Virus record (IMG/VR): IMGVR_UViG_3300030108_001127
Coordinates: 1-27,290 of that record
Reading direction: 5' to 3' (one strand)
Source: a virus
DNA: 27,290 bases
The translations under genes were made by a program, and so were the position numbers. The number at the start of each line of letters is the position of its first letter. Position 1 is the first letter of the stretch. The notes beneath the pieces are model-generated. The model searched no databases. It was not told where the DNA came from and saw nothing but the letters and a program-made list of their open reading frames with translations. Positions 6,301 to 16,229 of this stretch are shown in pieces.

Positions 6301-6365
6301 TGTGGCAGCCAGTCAAACAAGCCTTCGGTTAGTCAACTGTTCTGGTTTCTCGATTCGCTGCCATA
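6301..6365. other. Possible structured element closed by a 9-bp stem between convergent operons
   Basis: TGTGGCAGC (6301-6309) pairs with GCTGCCATA (6357-6365) with a single G-T wobble. About 47 bases lie between. Short internal pairings are possible (CAGT 6310-6313 with ACTG 6336-6339; AGCC 6320-6323 with GGTT 6327-6330). The segment is visibly richer in G and C than its surroundings. It sits just past the DUF3310 stop and faces the end of the giant gene. It may be a terminator, processing site or small RNA. It does not fold as a standard tRNA. Confidence 0.4.
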
Positions 6366-6385
6366 CATACCACCAGTTATATCGC

Positions 6386-6405
6386 TAACTTTTAGCTATA
6401 AGTTA
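6386..6405. terminator. AT-rich near-palindrome at the convergent operon ends
   Basis: TAACTT (6386-6391) and AAGTTA (6400-6405) are perfect arms around a centre that contains the palindrome TAGCTA (6393-6398). It lies 11 bases beyond the giant gene's stop and merges with the GTTAAC motif copy at 6402-6418. It could help end transcription from both sides, but the stem is weak and no long T-run follows. An operator is equally possible. Confidence 0.25.
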
Positions 6406-6418
6406 ACATTAACCTTTA
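6402..6418 (-). repeat. TAAAGGTTAATGTTAAC motif at the 3' end of the giant gene
   Basis: On the minus strand this reads TAAAGGTTAATGTTAAC and begins with the stop codon of the giant gene. It differs by one base from the copy at 16213-16229, which overlaps the other end of the same gene region. It matches the 5096-5110 site closely as well. The two copies thus bracket the 9.8-kb gene. Confidence 0.6.
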
Positions 6419-9400
6419 TCCTGCTTTTTTAAAACCTGCCGATCTCATTAATATTAAACCTTGCTTCATCAGATCATTTATCTTTTGTCTTCTGATTCTT
6501 TTGAGGTTTAGCTTTGTTTGTTCTGGTATTCGTGGGTTAGCTTCTATCTCTTTAATCTGCCGTAATAATCTATTCCTTGCATTATCAATAGCCTTTATTC
6601 TTCCAGCTATCCTTAATTGATCTTTATACTCCGTGAATAGGCTTCTAACAGTAGACCCATCTCCTGACTTCTTTGCTAGATCTATTCTAGCTAGTATCGT
6701 GTACAGGTCTTGCCTGTTCTCTAAATAGTTTCCTACATCTTCTCTTTCACTAGGACTTATTACCACCTTTCTAACTAGTGGAACTGCTCTCATTATATCG
6801 CCTTCAAAGTCTCCTTGCAAAGCATCGTAAATAGCGAAAGGAGCTTCAGCAGATCTTTGCACAAATGCTCCCGTGCCACCAGCGAAGTAATCAAACCAGA
6901 ACTCTAATGTATTAGGGCTAAAGTCTATGTAACCACTCTCTACTGCATCTCCACCAGTAATACTGTTTATTGAGTCTGCAATTCCTTTTGCTATAGAGCT
7001 AGTATTAGACCAGTATGCTTGACTATCAGGCGTTGGTCGTGATGAGAACGTAGGACTTTCTTTGTATATAGGATCTCCTTTATAATCCTCGTTGATAGCC
7101 AAACTAACAAAAGGATCAAGTACGGTAGGTGCTGTAAGATTGTAAATGTTATCAAATCCACCAAAAGGACTTATACTTTCAAACGCAGTGCCGAAGATAG
7201 ACCTACTGGCTTCTCCTGCAGTGTATTCCCCTCTGGCTGATCTACTTAATGATCTACCAAAGTTAACTGCCAAGTTAAGACCATAAGATAAAGGTATCAT
7301 TATGAACTTGTCATCTGCTAATCCAAATGTAGGTAATATTAAATTATGCTCTAAAACGTATCTAGGTAATTCGTCATAATCTTTAATTCCATCTTCATCT
7401 TCATCATCAGATAATAATGAATTGATCTGATCTTGCATGATGCCGTAGATAACCAAACCACCCCAAACTTTTCTTACCTTCTTTGATTTCGCGGCAGCAT
7501 TAATAAGTGCCATCGACCCTTGAAGTGATGCGTTATAAAATAAATACCAAGAGTTCATGAGAGTCTTGTTTTCTCCACCCTTCGCAAAGTTCACGGTTAC
7601 GTTCCTTGCCGCTTGTGCAGCCCGGGCCGGTGTAACGCCACGCTTAACTAGTGAAGTGAATGTTGCAACTCTTACACCATTCTCAACTGCTGTATTATAG
7701 TCATCTAATAATTTTAATAAGTTTCTTGTAAATCCATTTTTATTTAAACCTAGTTTCTTTTTTATACCTGTATCAGATATATCTCCTAGTATATCTCCAA
7801 TATTATTTATCTGATCCTGAAGATCACCCATCTGGTTAGTAGCATTTTTACCTCCAGCCTCAACAAACTTATTGTATTCTTTAGACCAAAAGGTTTCTTG
7901 ACCACCTCTCAGTACAGCAACTATTCCTTTTACTGCTGGTAAAGCACTGGTCAATACTTCTTTCGTCATCCCTTTTTGATCGTACTGTTGCATGTTCACA
8001 CCAGCTGCTTGTAAGTCTCTGGCAAAGTTTGGAATAACAAATGATGGGTTGTATGTTGTATTAATGCTAGATAGATACTTATTCATTTTACCAAGGGCTT
8101 TAGTAAACTTGCCCATGCTTTCTGGGGTCATATGACCCTTCATTGCACGTCCTATTCTTTGATCCTTAAAGTGAACCTTAACTTCTGCGCCATTTTCTTT
8201 TAATGTAAGTATAGTATTTTCATCTAATGCATCTCTTGCTTGTTTAGGCATGTCATCTAAGAAAACAGCTATTTTACTCATGTGTTCTCTTAATTGATCG
8301 TTGATAGCAAAAGTACCATCAGGTTGCTCTTCCATGCCTCTCATTAAATTTAAAAATGATCTACCAACTTTATTACGCTCACCACGATCTATTGATCTTT
8401 GATTCTGTGCCATCATGGATGCAATTATATTTTCTGCATAATCGGTTTGTCCTAATGCGGACCGGTCTTCCTTACCCGCTGCGCCAAACAAATTAGTGGT
8501 CATTCTTGTTTTACCCATTAAATCTTCTTGTGTTTCAACCTCAGATTCAATGTCACCTCTAAGTGGCACATAATATTTATAAACTTTAGAATTAAAATTA
8601 TTATCTAATAAATCTTTTGATATTAAACCACTATCTAATCTTTGCCTGTTAGTGTTTTGTATTATCTGCCTAGATATATTTTCTATCTTAGCCAATTTAC
8701 CACCTTCAGTAGCATCAAGCGTAGATAGCCAATTTATTATGGCATCAGCTTCACTATTTGCCATACCAGAACCTTTTGTCTTATCTCCACCTTTATTTTT
8801 ATTTATGTAGTCGTTTCTTTCTTTAGCATGCCTTGCGTAAAGGATGGCATCTGCAACTGCCAATCTTTTATCAATGTATCTCTTTGCTGCCCTAGTATAA
8901 AAGTTACTAATACCTTTGAGTTCATTTAATTTAGACTCTGATATATTTATAGTTTTTATAGTATCAGCTAATGGCTCAAATAATTCTTTTTGTATTTTCT
9001 CAACTTTAGCTCCTGCCACACCATGAAACAACTCTTCTTGCATATATGTATCTAGTGCATCGGCTATTGTGAAGCCCTTCTTCTTTAACTCATCCAACAT
9101 AGCACCTACAGGCAGTAAAGCATCTTGAAACTTAATTAATATTTTTTCTGCTTCTTTTTGTGCTTTTTCTTTTTCTATCTTTCCAAATGTAATCTTAGAT
9201 ACAATCCTACCTAAAACTGGTGCTAAATTATTATATTGAATATTAAGTCTTTTCTTTTCTATATCTTCAACTATTTGATTTGATTGTGGTGTCGTGTCCG
9301 AAGTTGGCATGGTGGCCACTGAGTTAACACGCTGCGTTCCTAAGCGCCTGTCAGACTCTTCTAAAAATGTTGTATTAACTACATAAACTGGTTGAGAGTA

Positions 9401-12400
9401 TGTATCTTTTTTATATTTTAAAACTAATGCTAATGTTTTATTAGCTTTGTTTTTACCAGCTATTCTTGCTTTATCCCATAACAAAACAAGATCAGTTGAT
9501 TTGCCATCAAATTTTTGTCTTACACCATTCTTATGCTTATACGCTTTTAATGTTTCGTATATAGCAGTTTCAACATCTTTATATTTTATCCAATTACCTT
9601 CTTCTGTAGGGACTAATAACTCATCTCTTCTGCTTGGTTTTCTGCCGCGCTCACCTAGAATATGCGCTAATCCCTCACCACTATAAATAGGGTTGCCTGC
9701 CTGATCTGTTCCTTTATATTCGTGAAATCCCTCTGTTAAAACCACATTGGTCATTCTTCCCTGCGGGCCTTTAACAGTACCATAAAAATATCTATTACCA
9801 AATACACTCTCAGTTGGATCTGCTAAAGGTACGTTAATTAGCTTGTTTGGGTTAACAGCTGCTGACATAACCCTGTTAAACTTATCAAACTCGTTTTGTA
9901 ACTTTTGTTGGTCTGACTTTTCTTGCTCTGTTAAACCTTCAGATACATCATATTCTTCTACTTCTTGTTCTGCATCTGCTTTTTCTTCTGTAACGATATC
10001 ATTTGGGTTATAAACTCCTTCAATCTTTCTCTCGGTATTTGTGTCACTATCGAGTCTGTTTCTCTCTGATTCGGGGAGTGCTTCTGTGATCGTTTCATTT
10101 TCTATACCTCTCTCTCTTAAAACTGCTATAGCTCCATCTACATAGTCATTTTTTAATCCCTGACCTTTTCTAACACCATAGGCATCTAATAAATCTTTTT
10201 CTGCATACCATAACAATGCTTGTATATCTGCATTACTAATATTTATACCGTTCTCAGCTAGTATTTGTCTTGCCCTGTTAATTACAAGGCGCATCATTGC
10301 ACGGTCCCCTCCACTACGAGGCGCCTCTACAACTTGAACATTTGCGTTTCTATTTAAAGATTGAGCCGCTAAATCAAGCTCTGTCTTTTTTTCCCTTAAC
10401 TCTACAGGTGTTTTAGAAAATGCTACTTGATACTGCCTATCTAATGCTGCAGCTAACTCTAAAGCTGTTGCATCATTAATAATATCTAAATTTGCTTCAT
10501 CTTTTGCATCTTCAATAGCATTAATAAGAAAATTATTTCTTTGTGCTTCTGCTGTTTGTACAGCCCTTAACAATCTAGCTTTATTATCACTTAATACATT
10601 TTCGCCTATAACTTTAAATGGGTTGCCTGTTATTCTATTAAAGAATCTCATAAACCATCTATCCATAGTTAATGCATCATAGTTGCCTCTAACATTTTGA
10701 TAAAATGCACCACCTATCTTAGATCCGAATATTTGTGAACCCTTAACAATTGTATTAACTGTCTCTGTTGAAGATACAGTAATTCCAAGTTCTTTTATTA
10801 TTGGTAAGTTTTTAAGCTCACCCATTGTAAAATCTGAGTTAAGAAACTCTGTTATTTCTGCATCAGACATAGTTTCTTTCATAGTATTATAGGCTAAGAA
10901 AGCCTTTCGCATACCGGCATCTTTACCCTCTTCTTTAAATGTACCGTTCTCAACCCAATGCTCGTATTGCTCTGTAGCTAATTTAAAGTTAGGAATAATG
11001 GCTAATCCGTTAGATGTTATAGATAGCGCAAAGTCAAATGCCGCTTCATTGTCTGGATTATATGCAGGATTAGACTTATCAACCTCTGGATGCGCTACAC
11101 CTATAACTTTCTTAGCTAGTTTAAGTGTACGGTCATACCATCCTATGGCACTGTCATCACGCTCCATAGCAACTCTAGCTTCTTCAGCTATTATTTGTGA
11201 TACAGCTTCTCTATCTTCTGCATTATTAATATCATAAACTGCACCGCCTCTTTCGTCTTGTAGCTTTTGTAATGCATCTTCTAACTTCACTGTGCCTGCA
11301 GGCGCTGATCTAACAAATGGATTTTCATCACCTAATTGTGCTTTTGTTAATATATTGCCATTATCATCAGTCTTATAGTTCTTAATTATACTTTGATTTA
11401 ATAGCTTAGGATCAAGTTGTTTTCTTGAAAACATTACGTCTTTAAATTCTAATAGTTTATCCCTTCTATCTTCTCCATATTCAACTATTTTACCATCAGG
11501 CATATTTCTTTTTAAAATCTGCCTAACTTGAACAGAGGTTTCTTCAGGTATCAACGCTCCAGAAAATTCATTTAATCTTACAGCTCTAGCAGGTTTTATT
11601 TCAAAATATTCTGTAGGCATTGATTTAATTCTTCTGCCAGTTTCATTAATTAAATCAATAATAGGTTTTGGCAAATTAGCTTGCTGACTCTTTAATTCCT
11701 CACGAAAAGATTCTTTTCTTTCACCTGTAATTATTTGATAAAGATTATAATCTGATTTTTTCTCTAATATATTAACAACCATCTTTTTAGGGATACCATT
11801 ATTATTAATAACATCATCAACGGTATAGCCATCAGGATTACCTTCAACTATTTTTGCTAATGTAGGATTATTATTAAGAAATGTATAAATTGTTTCTTCT
11901 GATAAACTATAAGCTCTTTGAACTTCCTTAACAGAATCTTGAAATTTTTTAAAATCTATTCTTTCTCTACTATTTTTTATCTCTTGTAATGTTTTAAAAC
12001 GAGGTGTTATTCTTGCGGCTAACGGCCCAAGTGTTTTAGCTGTCTCGAAGCCTTTTTCTTTAGCTGGTCCTTTTCTTTTTCTCATAATTGCTACAATATT
12101 ATCCAATGTAGCTTTTTTATTTTCAAAAGTTTCAAAGTCTTGTACATACTCTGTAACTAAAGGCATTTTTTTATTTGCATAAGGCTTATTTATTGCCTCT
12201 AAAGCATTTTCTCTTTCTGTTATTAGCCAATCTCTTAAAGACTTTTCTTCATATTTTGGACTAATTTGATCTTGATAATCACCAAATCCAAATCCAGCCA
12301 TACTATTTATAATATCTGCTGTAATTCTATCTCTATTTTCTTTGCTACCAGCTGCATTTTCTTCAATAATTTCCTTCATTCCTCCTGTATCTTTAAGATA

Positions 12401-15400
12401 CTTCAATCTTAATAAAGGAGACATTTCATCTAAATATATTTCATCTTTTGTAAATGGGTCGTAGTCTTTATTTAATGCTTTTACATCTTTTTCTGATTGC
12501 TCAGGTAATTCACGAAATGCATTAGAAAATGCAACTTTAACATCATAGCTTAATTCTGGCTCTAGTTCATATTCATTAATAATTTCATTTCGCAACTGAT
12601 CTCTTAATTTATTAACATATTTTAAAGCATCGTCAGTAGCTTCAAATTCTGGTCTTGGCGCTCTTGTAGTGTAAGCATCTCTTTTATAAACTTGATCTAT
12701 GCTGCTTGGTGTTGCCATTCTGGCGTTTCCAATCAAAGATATATCACCAAAAGATTCAAAGCCTAAGCCTGCTTTAGCTATGGCAATTGAAGGCATAGGT
12801 ATTCCACCCAATTTATCTGCTCTTACCAATGCTTCTGCAGATAAATTATGTGCAACAAATAATAAATCTTCTGTTGCAATATCATCAGTAATAGCTTTTT
12901 TAACAGAAAATTTTGTATCAGCAGGCAACTCACCAGATAGCTTTCTTCCTAATATTTCCTCTACTTCTGCTTTGTACGGTAAATCTCTTACACCTTGACT
13001 TTGTGCTATAGTTTGTGCTTCTTGCCTTGATAAGACTCTATCAATACGCATATCACCACCAACTAACCAGTCTTGCTTTGCTTGTCCATCTGCGTATACA
13101 TAGCTGCCGCCTAATGGTACTCTATCATTTATATCTGTTCTGTCTGATGCATCTATTTGTGTCTGATAATCTACATCATCTGCCATAGATACTTTAGCAA
13201 ACACCTGATCTTCAGCTCTACGCTTTACAAAAAGTTTTCCCTCTTTAGGCTTAATAACCATACCTAAATCAGTTAATATTTTTGCTTCTTCTTTTGTAAC
13301 TTGCAGATCTTCTGGACCTAAATGTAGTGCATACGCTTTAACGCTTGCATGAAACCCGGGTCGTGCAGCAACCGCCCTAACTTGGCCATACGGATTAAGT
13401 TCATTTCTTCCTGCTTTTTCAGTTATATAACCTTCTGCAATAAGTTTTTGTCTTTCCTGCTCTGAAGATATGGATACCATTGTGCCAGTATCTCTTTTAG
13501 CTTCGCCTTTAGTTCTCTCTGCCCCTTTTGTCGGCACATAAAAAGATTCTGTGCCAAGTTTTTTATTTGGACCCTTACCAATAATTGGTCTGCCCCTAAA
13601 TGTAGCAGTAGGAAAATCAGCTTCTATAAACTGACCAATAGGTATAGGGTCTGCTGCATTAACAAATAATGGTAATAATTGCCCATCTGCTCTCTGTACA
13701 AATAACTTATAAGCTGTCTTAACCTTTTGTGGTATTGTTCTGCTTGGCCTTACTTTAGGCTTTACATCACCAGTAAGCTGGTCTGATAGACTGGCTTGTG
13801 TATTAAGAAGGCTGTTTTGCCTTTCCATAACACTTTCTGGGTCTCTCTTTCTTCTACCTATTTGCTTTTCTTGATCTGTAGTGCCTATATTTTCAAATAT
13901 CTGATCTACATCTGTTATTCCTACATCCTCATGAGCGCCAAATATTGACTTAATAAACTTAGTAATTTTTTGTAGTAGGGTCTTAGGCTGACCACCAACA
14001 ACTATTCTGCCATCAGCGTATGCTCTGTACATCTCAGCAATCGCTTCTTCTATTTTGGCCTCAGCTGTAAGATCTCTATTCATTCTTTCAGCTCTGTCTA
14101 AGAATGTATATTGTCTCTCTACTGGCTTTCCGTTTTCCATTACAACGTATTTACGTTTACTAACAGCATCAGTTAATGTTTTGTATTCTTGAGCGTTAAA
14201 CAAACCCATACGTTTAATAGCATGTATTATTTCGTGATTTAATACAGAGCCTATCTTAGCTTCTAGCTCTGCGTCTGTGAGATTAGGATCATATATCTCC
14301 ATAGCCAAAGCTATTGTTGGCTTACCACCCTCTGTTTGGAAATAACCCTCATAGATTTGACCCTTTTGCAATGCCTCTGTAGGTGACTCGTTAGGATTAC
14401 CAGTTAGTATATTTTCTTGCCTTAATACAACATCGCCCAATCCAATAGCTTTCATTCTATCAGATAGCTTTTTCATAACTAAATCTCTTTTGCTCATGTA
14501 GTTATCTGTAAGTTTTTTCTTATCTGCTACATCAAAGCTCTTTTTAGCAGTCAAATCAGGTATAACCGCACTAGCAGTCACAGGATTTTCTATCGCCACT
14601 CGTTGATCTGTGGTCCCTTTAACATCGGTGGTGCCATATCTTTGTTTAATATAATTAGCGGCATCACGCTCAAGTATCATTGCCTCTTTAATTACATTGT
14701 CATACTCAAGGTTTTTTTGCTCTAATCTTTGTCTGTTTGTTTCTAGTGTAACTGGATCTGCATCTACCGCAGGTATAGGAGGGGCATCATCTATTGTCTT
14801 TTGTATAGCTTTCTTTTCTTCTATTATTTGTTCTGCTTTAGATTTTAAAGCTGCGGCTCTAGCTTTATAGGTATCTAGATCATCTTGCATAACTTCAAAC
14901 TTATTTTTGCCAACAGATTTTATCTCACCACGCTTTGACATTTCCTCTATGATGCCGTCAACCTCAACTTTAGGTATCTTTCTACCTTCTTCTCTGATAG
15001 CATTTCTAACTATTGTAGGGTTTACCTTGCCTGCCTTTTTAACAGCGTCTAATGCTTTGGTGTATTTTTGAAAAAATGGTAACTCAGCTGCAGATATCTT
15101 TTCTCTATCTATAACCTTATTATCTTCTGTCTCTAGATCTGCAACGCCTTTATCATCTTGCACTTCTGCAGGTGAAGTTGATGGTGCAGGTAACGCTTTA
15201 TTGTCTAAAAAGTTCTCTGCATTTTTAATTTGTTGCTCTGTTTGTAATGCTTCGTTAGCTTGGTCTCTATTTAACTCTTCATCTTTTGTTAACTTTTTTT
15301 CTCTACTTCCTGCAACTATGGACCCTGTTGAGCGAACTGTACCACCAATTAATGCAGCAGCTGCGGCTACTTCTTTATATTCATCTATTGCTTCTTTGTT

Positions 15401-16210
15401 TGTTAGACTTTTCCCAGCCTGCAATCTTTCTAAAACTTGCTGTCCTATCTCTGTAGGAACTTCTGTCACCACACCTTTTGTGGCCCCGATTGCACCACGT
15501 CTACCTATTTCTTTTATTCCTGCCTTTACGCCCTTAGTAAAAAGACCTCCACCACCAACTAGCTTACCAGTAAACCCACCTATTAAAAATCTATCAGCTA
15601 TTAAATCTAACACCGATTGTGGTAGCGCAGCTAACGCAGCAGCGCCCTCAGATACCTCTATTCTATTACCCTTTTCTATTTCTTCTTTTTGTGCTTCTCT
15701 GTTTGATCCATAGAAAAAAGGTAAATTAGCAGCTAATCCACCGACAACCGCTCCTGCAGGGCCACCAACTAAGAAGCCTGCCGCAGAACCAGCAAGTGTG
15801 CTACCAAGTTGAGGAACCTGTGACCCTAATGTAGCACCTGCGTAATCAAAGAAACTGCCTACATTATTTATATCATCTAATTGCCTTGCAGCATCTTGGC
15901 TTGCTTCTAGTTCTTTTCTATTTTCCTCTACTACAGATGCACCATAGTTTTTAAGAAAATCAAGACCTGTGGACTCACCAATACCCTCAATAGCAGAGCC
16001 ATAAGCCTGCTGTATGGTATCGATGCCTCTTCCTATATTTTTGGTAAATAAATTGCCATCGTCTTTTTCTATGGCTTCTGTAGATAAACCTTCTTCTTGT
16101 GCTAGTATCTTATTGATTCTAGCCATTTCGGTTTGTGTAGGAGTGTCTCCGTCAATCTTAAATGGATAATCTCTACCAGTAACTCTGCTAAAAGCGTTAT
16201 ATGTTCCCAT
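6416..16210 (-). CDS. Giant polyvalent virion (ejection) protein with zincin metallopeptidase motif, 3264 aa
   Basis: This is the last gene of the late operon, in the position of T7 gp16 but about 2.5 times longer. Visible parts: a Gly/Ala-rich hydrophobic segment at about 125-165; charged helical linkers to 530; a metallopeptidase region with HEIIH at 659-663 and EEAIAE at 721-726 as probable third ligand, as in polyvalent-protein zincins; a segment with RPGFHA near 950-955; a segment with VAHNLSAEALVRADKLGGIP near 1119-1138; a segment around 1735 with ALSITSNG; a possible nuclease-like region with GLAHILGERG near 2180; and an LPD38-like C-terminal region (about 2690-2960) containing YNPSFVIPNFARDL and a hydrophobic helix near 2917. 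These resemble large polyvalent protein-associated domains. Probable role: packaged in the capsid and ejected into the host to aid DNA entry or counter host defences. No primase, methylase or RNA polymerase motif was noticed. The start has only a weak AAGG ribosome site. Confidence 0.85.
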   Translation of the reverse strand: MGTYNAFSRVTGRDYPFKIDGDTPTQTEMARINKILAQEEGLSTEAIEKDDGNLFTKNIGRGIDTIQQAYGSAIEGIGESTGLDFLKNYGASVVEENRKELEASQDAARQLDDINNVGSFFDYAGATLGSQVPQLGSTLAGSAAGFLVGGPAGAVVGGLAANLPFFYGSNREAQKEEIEKGNRIEVSEGAAALAALPQSVLDLIADRFLIGGFTGKLVGGGGLFTKGVKAGIKEIGRRGAIGATKGVVTEVPTEIGQQVLERLQAGKSLTNKEAIDEYKEVAAAAALIGGTVRSTGSIVAGSREKKLTKDEELNRDQANEALQTEQQIKNAENFLDNKALPAPSTSPAEVQDDKGVADLETEDNKVIDREKISAAELPFFQKYTKALDAVKKAGKVNPTIVRNAIREEGRKIPKVEVDGIIEEMSKRGEIKSVGKNKFEVMQDDLDTYKARAAALKSKAEQIIEEKKAIQKTIDDAPPIPAVDADPVTLETNRQRLEQKNLEYDNVIKEAMILERDAANYIKQRYGTTDVKGTTDQRVAIENPVTASAVIPDLTAKKSFDVADKKKLTDNYMSKRDLVMKKLSDRMKAIGLGDVVLRQENILTGNPNESPTEALQKGQIYEGYFQTEGGKPTIALAMEIYDPNLTDAELEAKIGSVLNHEIIHAIKRMGLFNAQEYKTLTDAVSKRKYVVMENGKPVERQYTFLDRAERMNRDLTAEAKIEEAIAEMYRAYADGRIVVGGQPKTLLQKITKFIKSIFGAHEDVGITDVDQIFENIGTTDQEKQIGRRKRDPESVMERQNSLLNTQASLSDQLTGDVKPKVRPSRTIPQKVKTAYKLFVQRADGQLLPLFVNAADPIPIGQFIEADFPTATFRGRPIIGKGPNKKLGTESFYVPTKGAERTKGEAKRDTGTMVSISSEQERQKLIAEGYITEKAGRNELNPYGQVRAVAARPGFHASVKAYALHLGPEDLQVTKEEAKILTDLGMVIKPKEGKLFVKRRAEDQVFAKVSMADDVDYQTQIDASDRTDINDRVPLGGSYVYADGQAKQDWLVGGDMRIDRVLSRQEAQTIAQSQGVRDLPYKAEVEEILGRKLSGELPADTKFSVKKAITDDIATEDLLFVAHNLSAEALVRADKLGGIPMPSIAIAKAGLGFESFGDISLIGNARMATPSSIDQVYKRDAYTTRAPRPEFEATDDALKYVNKLRDQLRNEIINEYELEPELSYDVKVAFSNAFRELPEQSEKDVKALNKDYDPFTKDEIYLDEMSPLLRLKYLKDTGGMKEIIEENAAGSKENRDRITADIINSMAGFGFGDYQDQISPKYEEKSLRDWLITERENALEAINKPYANKKMPLVTEYVQDFETFENKKATLDNIVAIMRKRKGPAKEKGFETAKTLGPLAARITPRFKTLQEIKNSRERIDFKKFQDSVKEVQRAYSLSEETIYTFLNNNPTLAKIVEGNPDGYTVDDVINNNGIPKKMVVNILEKKSDYNLYQIITGERKESFREELKSQQANLPKPIIDLINETGRRIKSMPTEYFEIKPARAVRLNEFSGALIPEETSVQVRQILKRNMPDGKIVEYGEDRRDKLLEFKDVMFSRKQLDPKLLNQSIIKNYKTDDNGNILTKAQLGDENPFVRSAPAGTVKLEDALQKLQDERGGAVYDINNAEDREAVSQIIAEEARVAMERDDSAIGWYDRTLKLAKKVIGVAHPEVDKSNPAYNPDNEAAFDFALSITSNGLAIIPNFKLATEQYEHWVENGTFKEEGKDAGMRKAFLAYNTMKETMSDAEITEFLNSDFTMGELKNLPIIKELGITVSSTETVNTIVKGSQIFGSKIGGAFYQNVRGNYDALTMDRWFMRFFNRITGNPFKVIGENVLSDNKARLLRAVQTAEAQRNNFLINAIEDAKDEANLDIINDATALELAAALDRQYQVAFSKTPVELREKKTELDLAAQSLNRNANVQVVEAPRSGGDRAMMRLVINRARQILAENGINISNADIQALLWYAEKDLLDAYGVRKGQGLKNDYVDGAIAVLRERGIENETITEALPESERNRLDSDTNTERKIEGVYNPNDIVTEEKADAEQEVEEYDVSEGLTEQEKSDQQKLQNEFDKFNRVMSAAVNPNKLINVPLADPTESVFGNRYFYGTVKGPQGRMTNVVLTEGFHEYKGTDQAGNPIYSGEGLAHILGERGRKPSRRDELLVPTEEGNWIKYKDVETAIYETLKAYKHKNGVRQKFDGKSTDLVLLWDKARIAGKNKANKTLALVLKYKKDTYSQPVYVVNTTFLEESDRRLGTQRVNSVATMPTSDTTPQSNQIVEDIEKKRLNIQYNNLAPVLGRIVSKITFGKIEKEKAQKEAEKILIKFQDALLPVGAMLDELKKKGFTIADALDTYMQEELFHGVAGAKVEKIQKELFEPLADTIKTINISESKLNELKGISNFYTRAAKRYIDKRLAVADAILYARHAKERNDYINKNKGGDKTKGSGMANSEADAIINWLSTLDATEGGKLAKIENISRQIIQNTNRQRLDSGLISKDLLDNNFNSKVYKYYVPLRGDIESEVETQEDLMGKTRMTTNLFGAAGKEDRSALGQTDYAENIIASMMAQNQRSIDRGERNKVGRSFLNLMRGMEEQPDGTFAINDQLREHMSKIAVFLDDMPKQARDALDENTILTLKENGAEVKVHFKDQRIGRAMKGHMTPESMGKFTKALGKMNKYLSSINTTYNPSFVIPNFARDLQAAGVNMQQYDQKGMTKEVLTSALPAVKGIVAVLRGGQETFWSKEYNKFVEAGGKNATNQMGDLQDQINNIGDILGDISDTGIKKKLGLNKNGFTRNLLKLLDDYNTAVENGVRVATFTSLVKRGVTPARAAQAARNVTVNFAKGGENKTLMNSWYLFYNASLQGSMALINAAAKSKKVRKVWGGLVIYGIMQDQINSLLSDDEDEDGIKDYDELPRYVLEHNLILPTFGLADDKFIMIPLSYGLNLAVNFGRSLSRSARGEYTAGEASRSIFGTAFESISPFGGFDNIYNLTAPTVLDPFVSLAINEDYKGDPIYKESPTFSSRPTPDSQAYWSNTSSIAKGIADSINSITGGDAVESGYIDFSPNTLEFWFDYFAGGTGAFVQRSAEAPFAIYDALQGDFEGDIMRAVPLVRKVVISPSEREDVGNYLENRQDLYTILARIDLAKKSGDGSTVRSLFTEYKDQLRIAGRIKAIDNARNRLLRQIKEIEANPRIPEQTKLNLKRIRRQKINDLMKQGLILMRSAGFKKAG

Positions 16211-16212
16211 TT

Positions 16213-16229
16213 GTTAACCTTAACCTTTA
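16213..16229 (-). repeat. TAAAGGTTAAGGTTAAC motif in front of the giant gene
   Basis: On the minus strand TAAAGGTTAAGGTTAAC lies 2 bases before the ATG of the giant gene and contains the stop codon of the preceding gene. It provides AAGG as the only ribosome-site-like sequence for that start. It matches the 6402-6418 copy at 16 of 17 bases. The 13-base core GTTAAGGTTAACA also occurs at 1826-1838 upstream of the helicase. Confidence 0.6.

Noticed and set aside
6301-6376. tRNA-like look: closing stem TGGCAGC/GCTGCCA and CCACCA downstream
   Set aside because: The stem encloses only about 47 bases, there is no T-arm GTTCRA sequence or proper anticodon stem, and CCACCA is not directly joined to the acceptor stem.
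15201-15713. 170-residue open frame on the plus strand opposite the giant gene
   Set aside because: It is a Ser/Pro/Ala-rich mirror of the real minus-strand gene with no ribosome site and no recognisable motif.
6416-16210. Virion RNA polymerase (N4-type) as identity of the giant protein
   Set aside because: The size is similar, but no T7-type polymerase motifs were seen and the domain signatures point to polyvalent ejection proteins.
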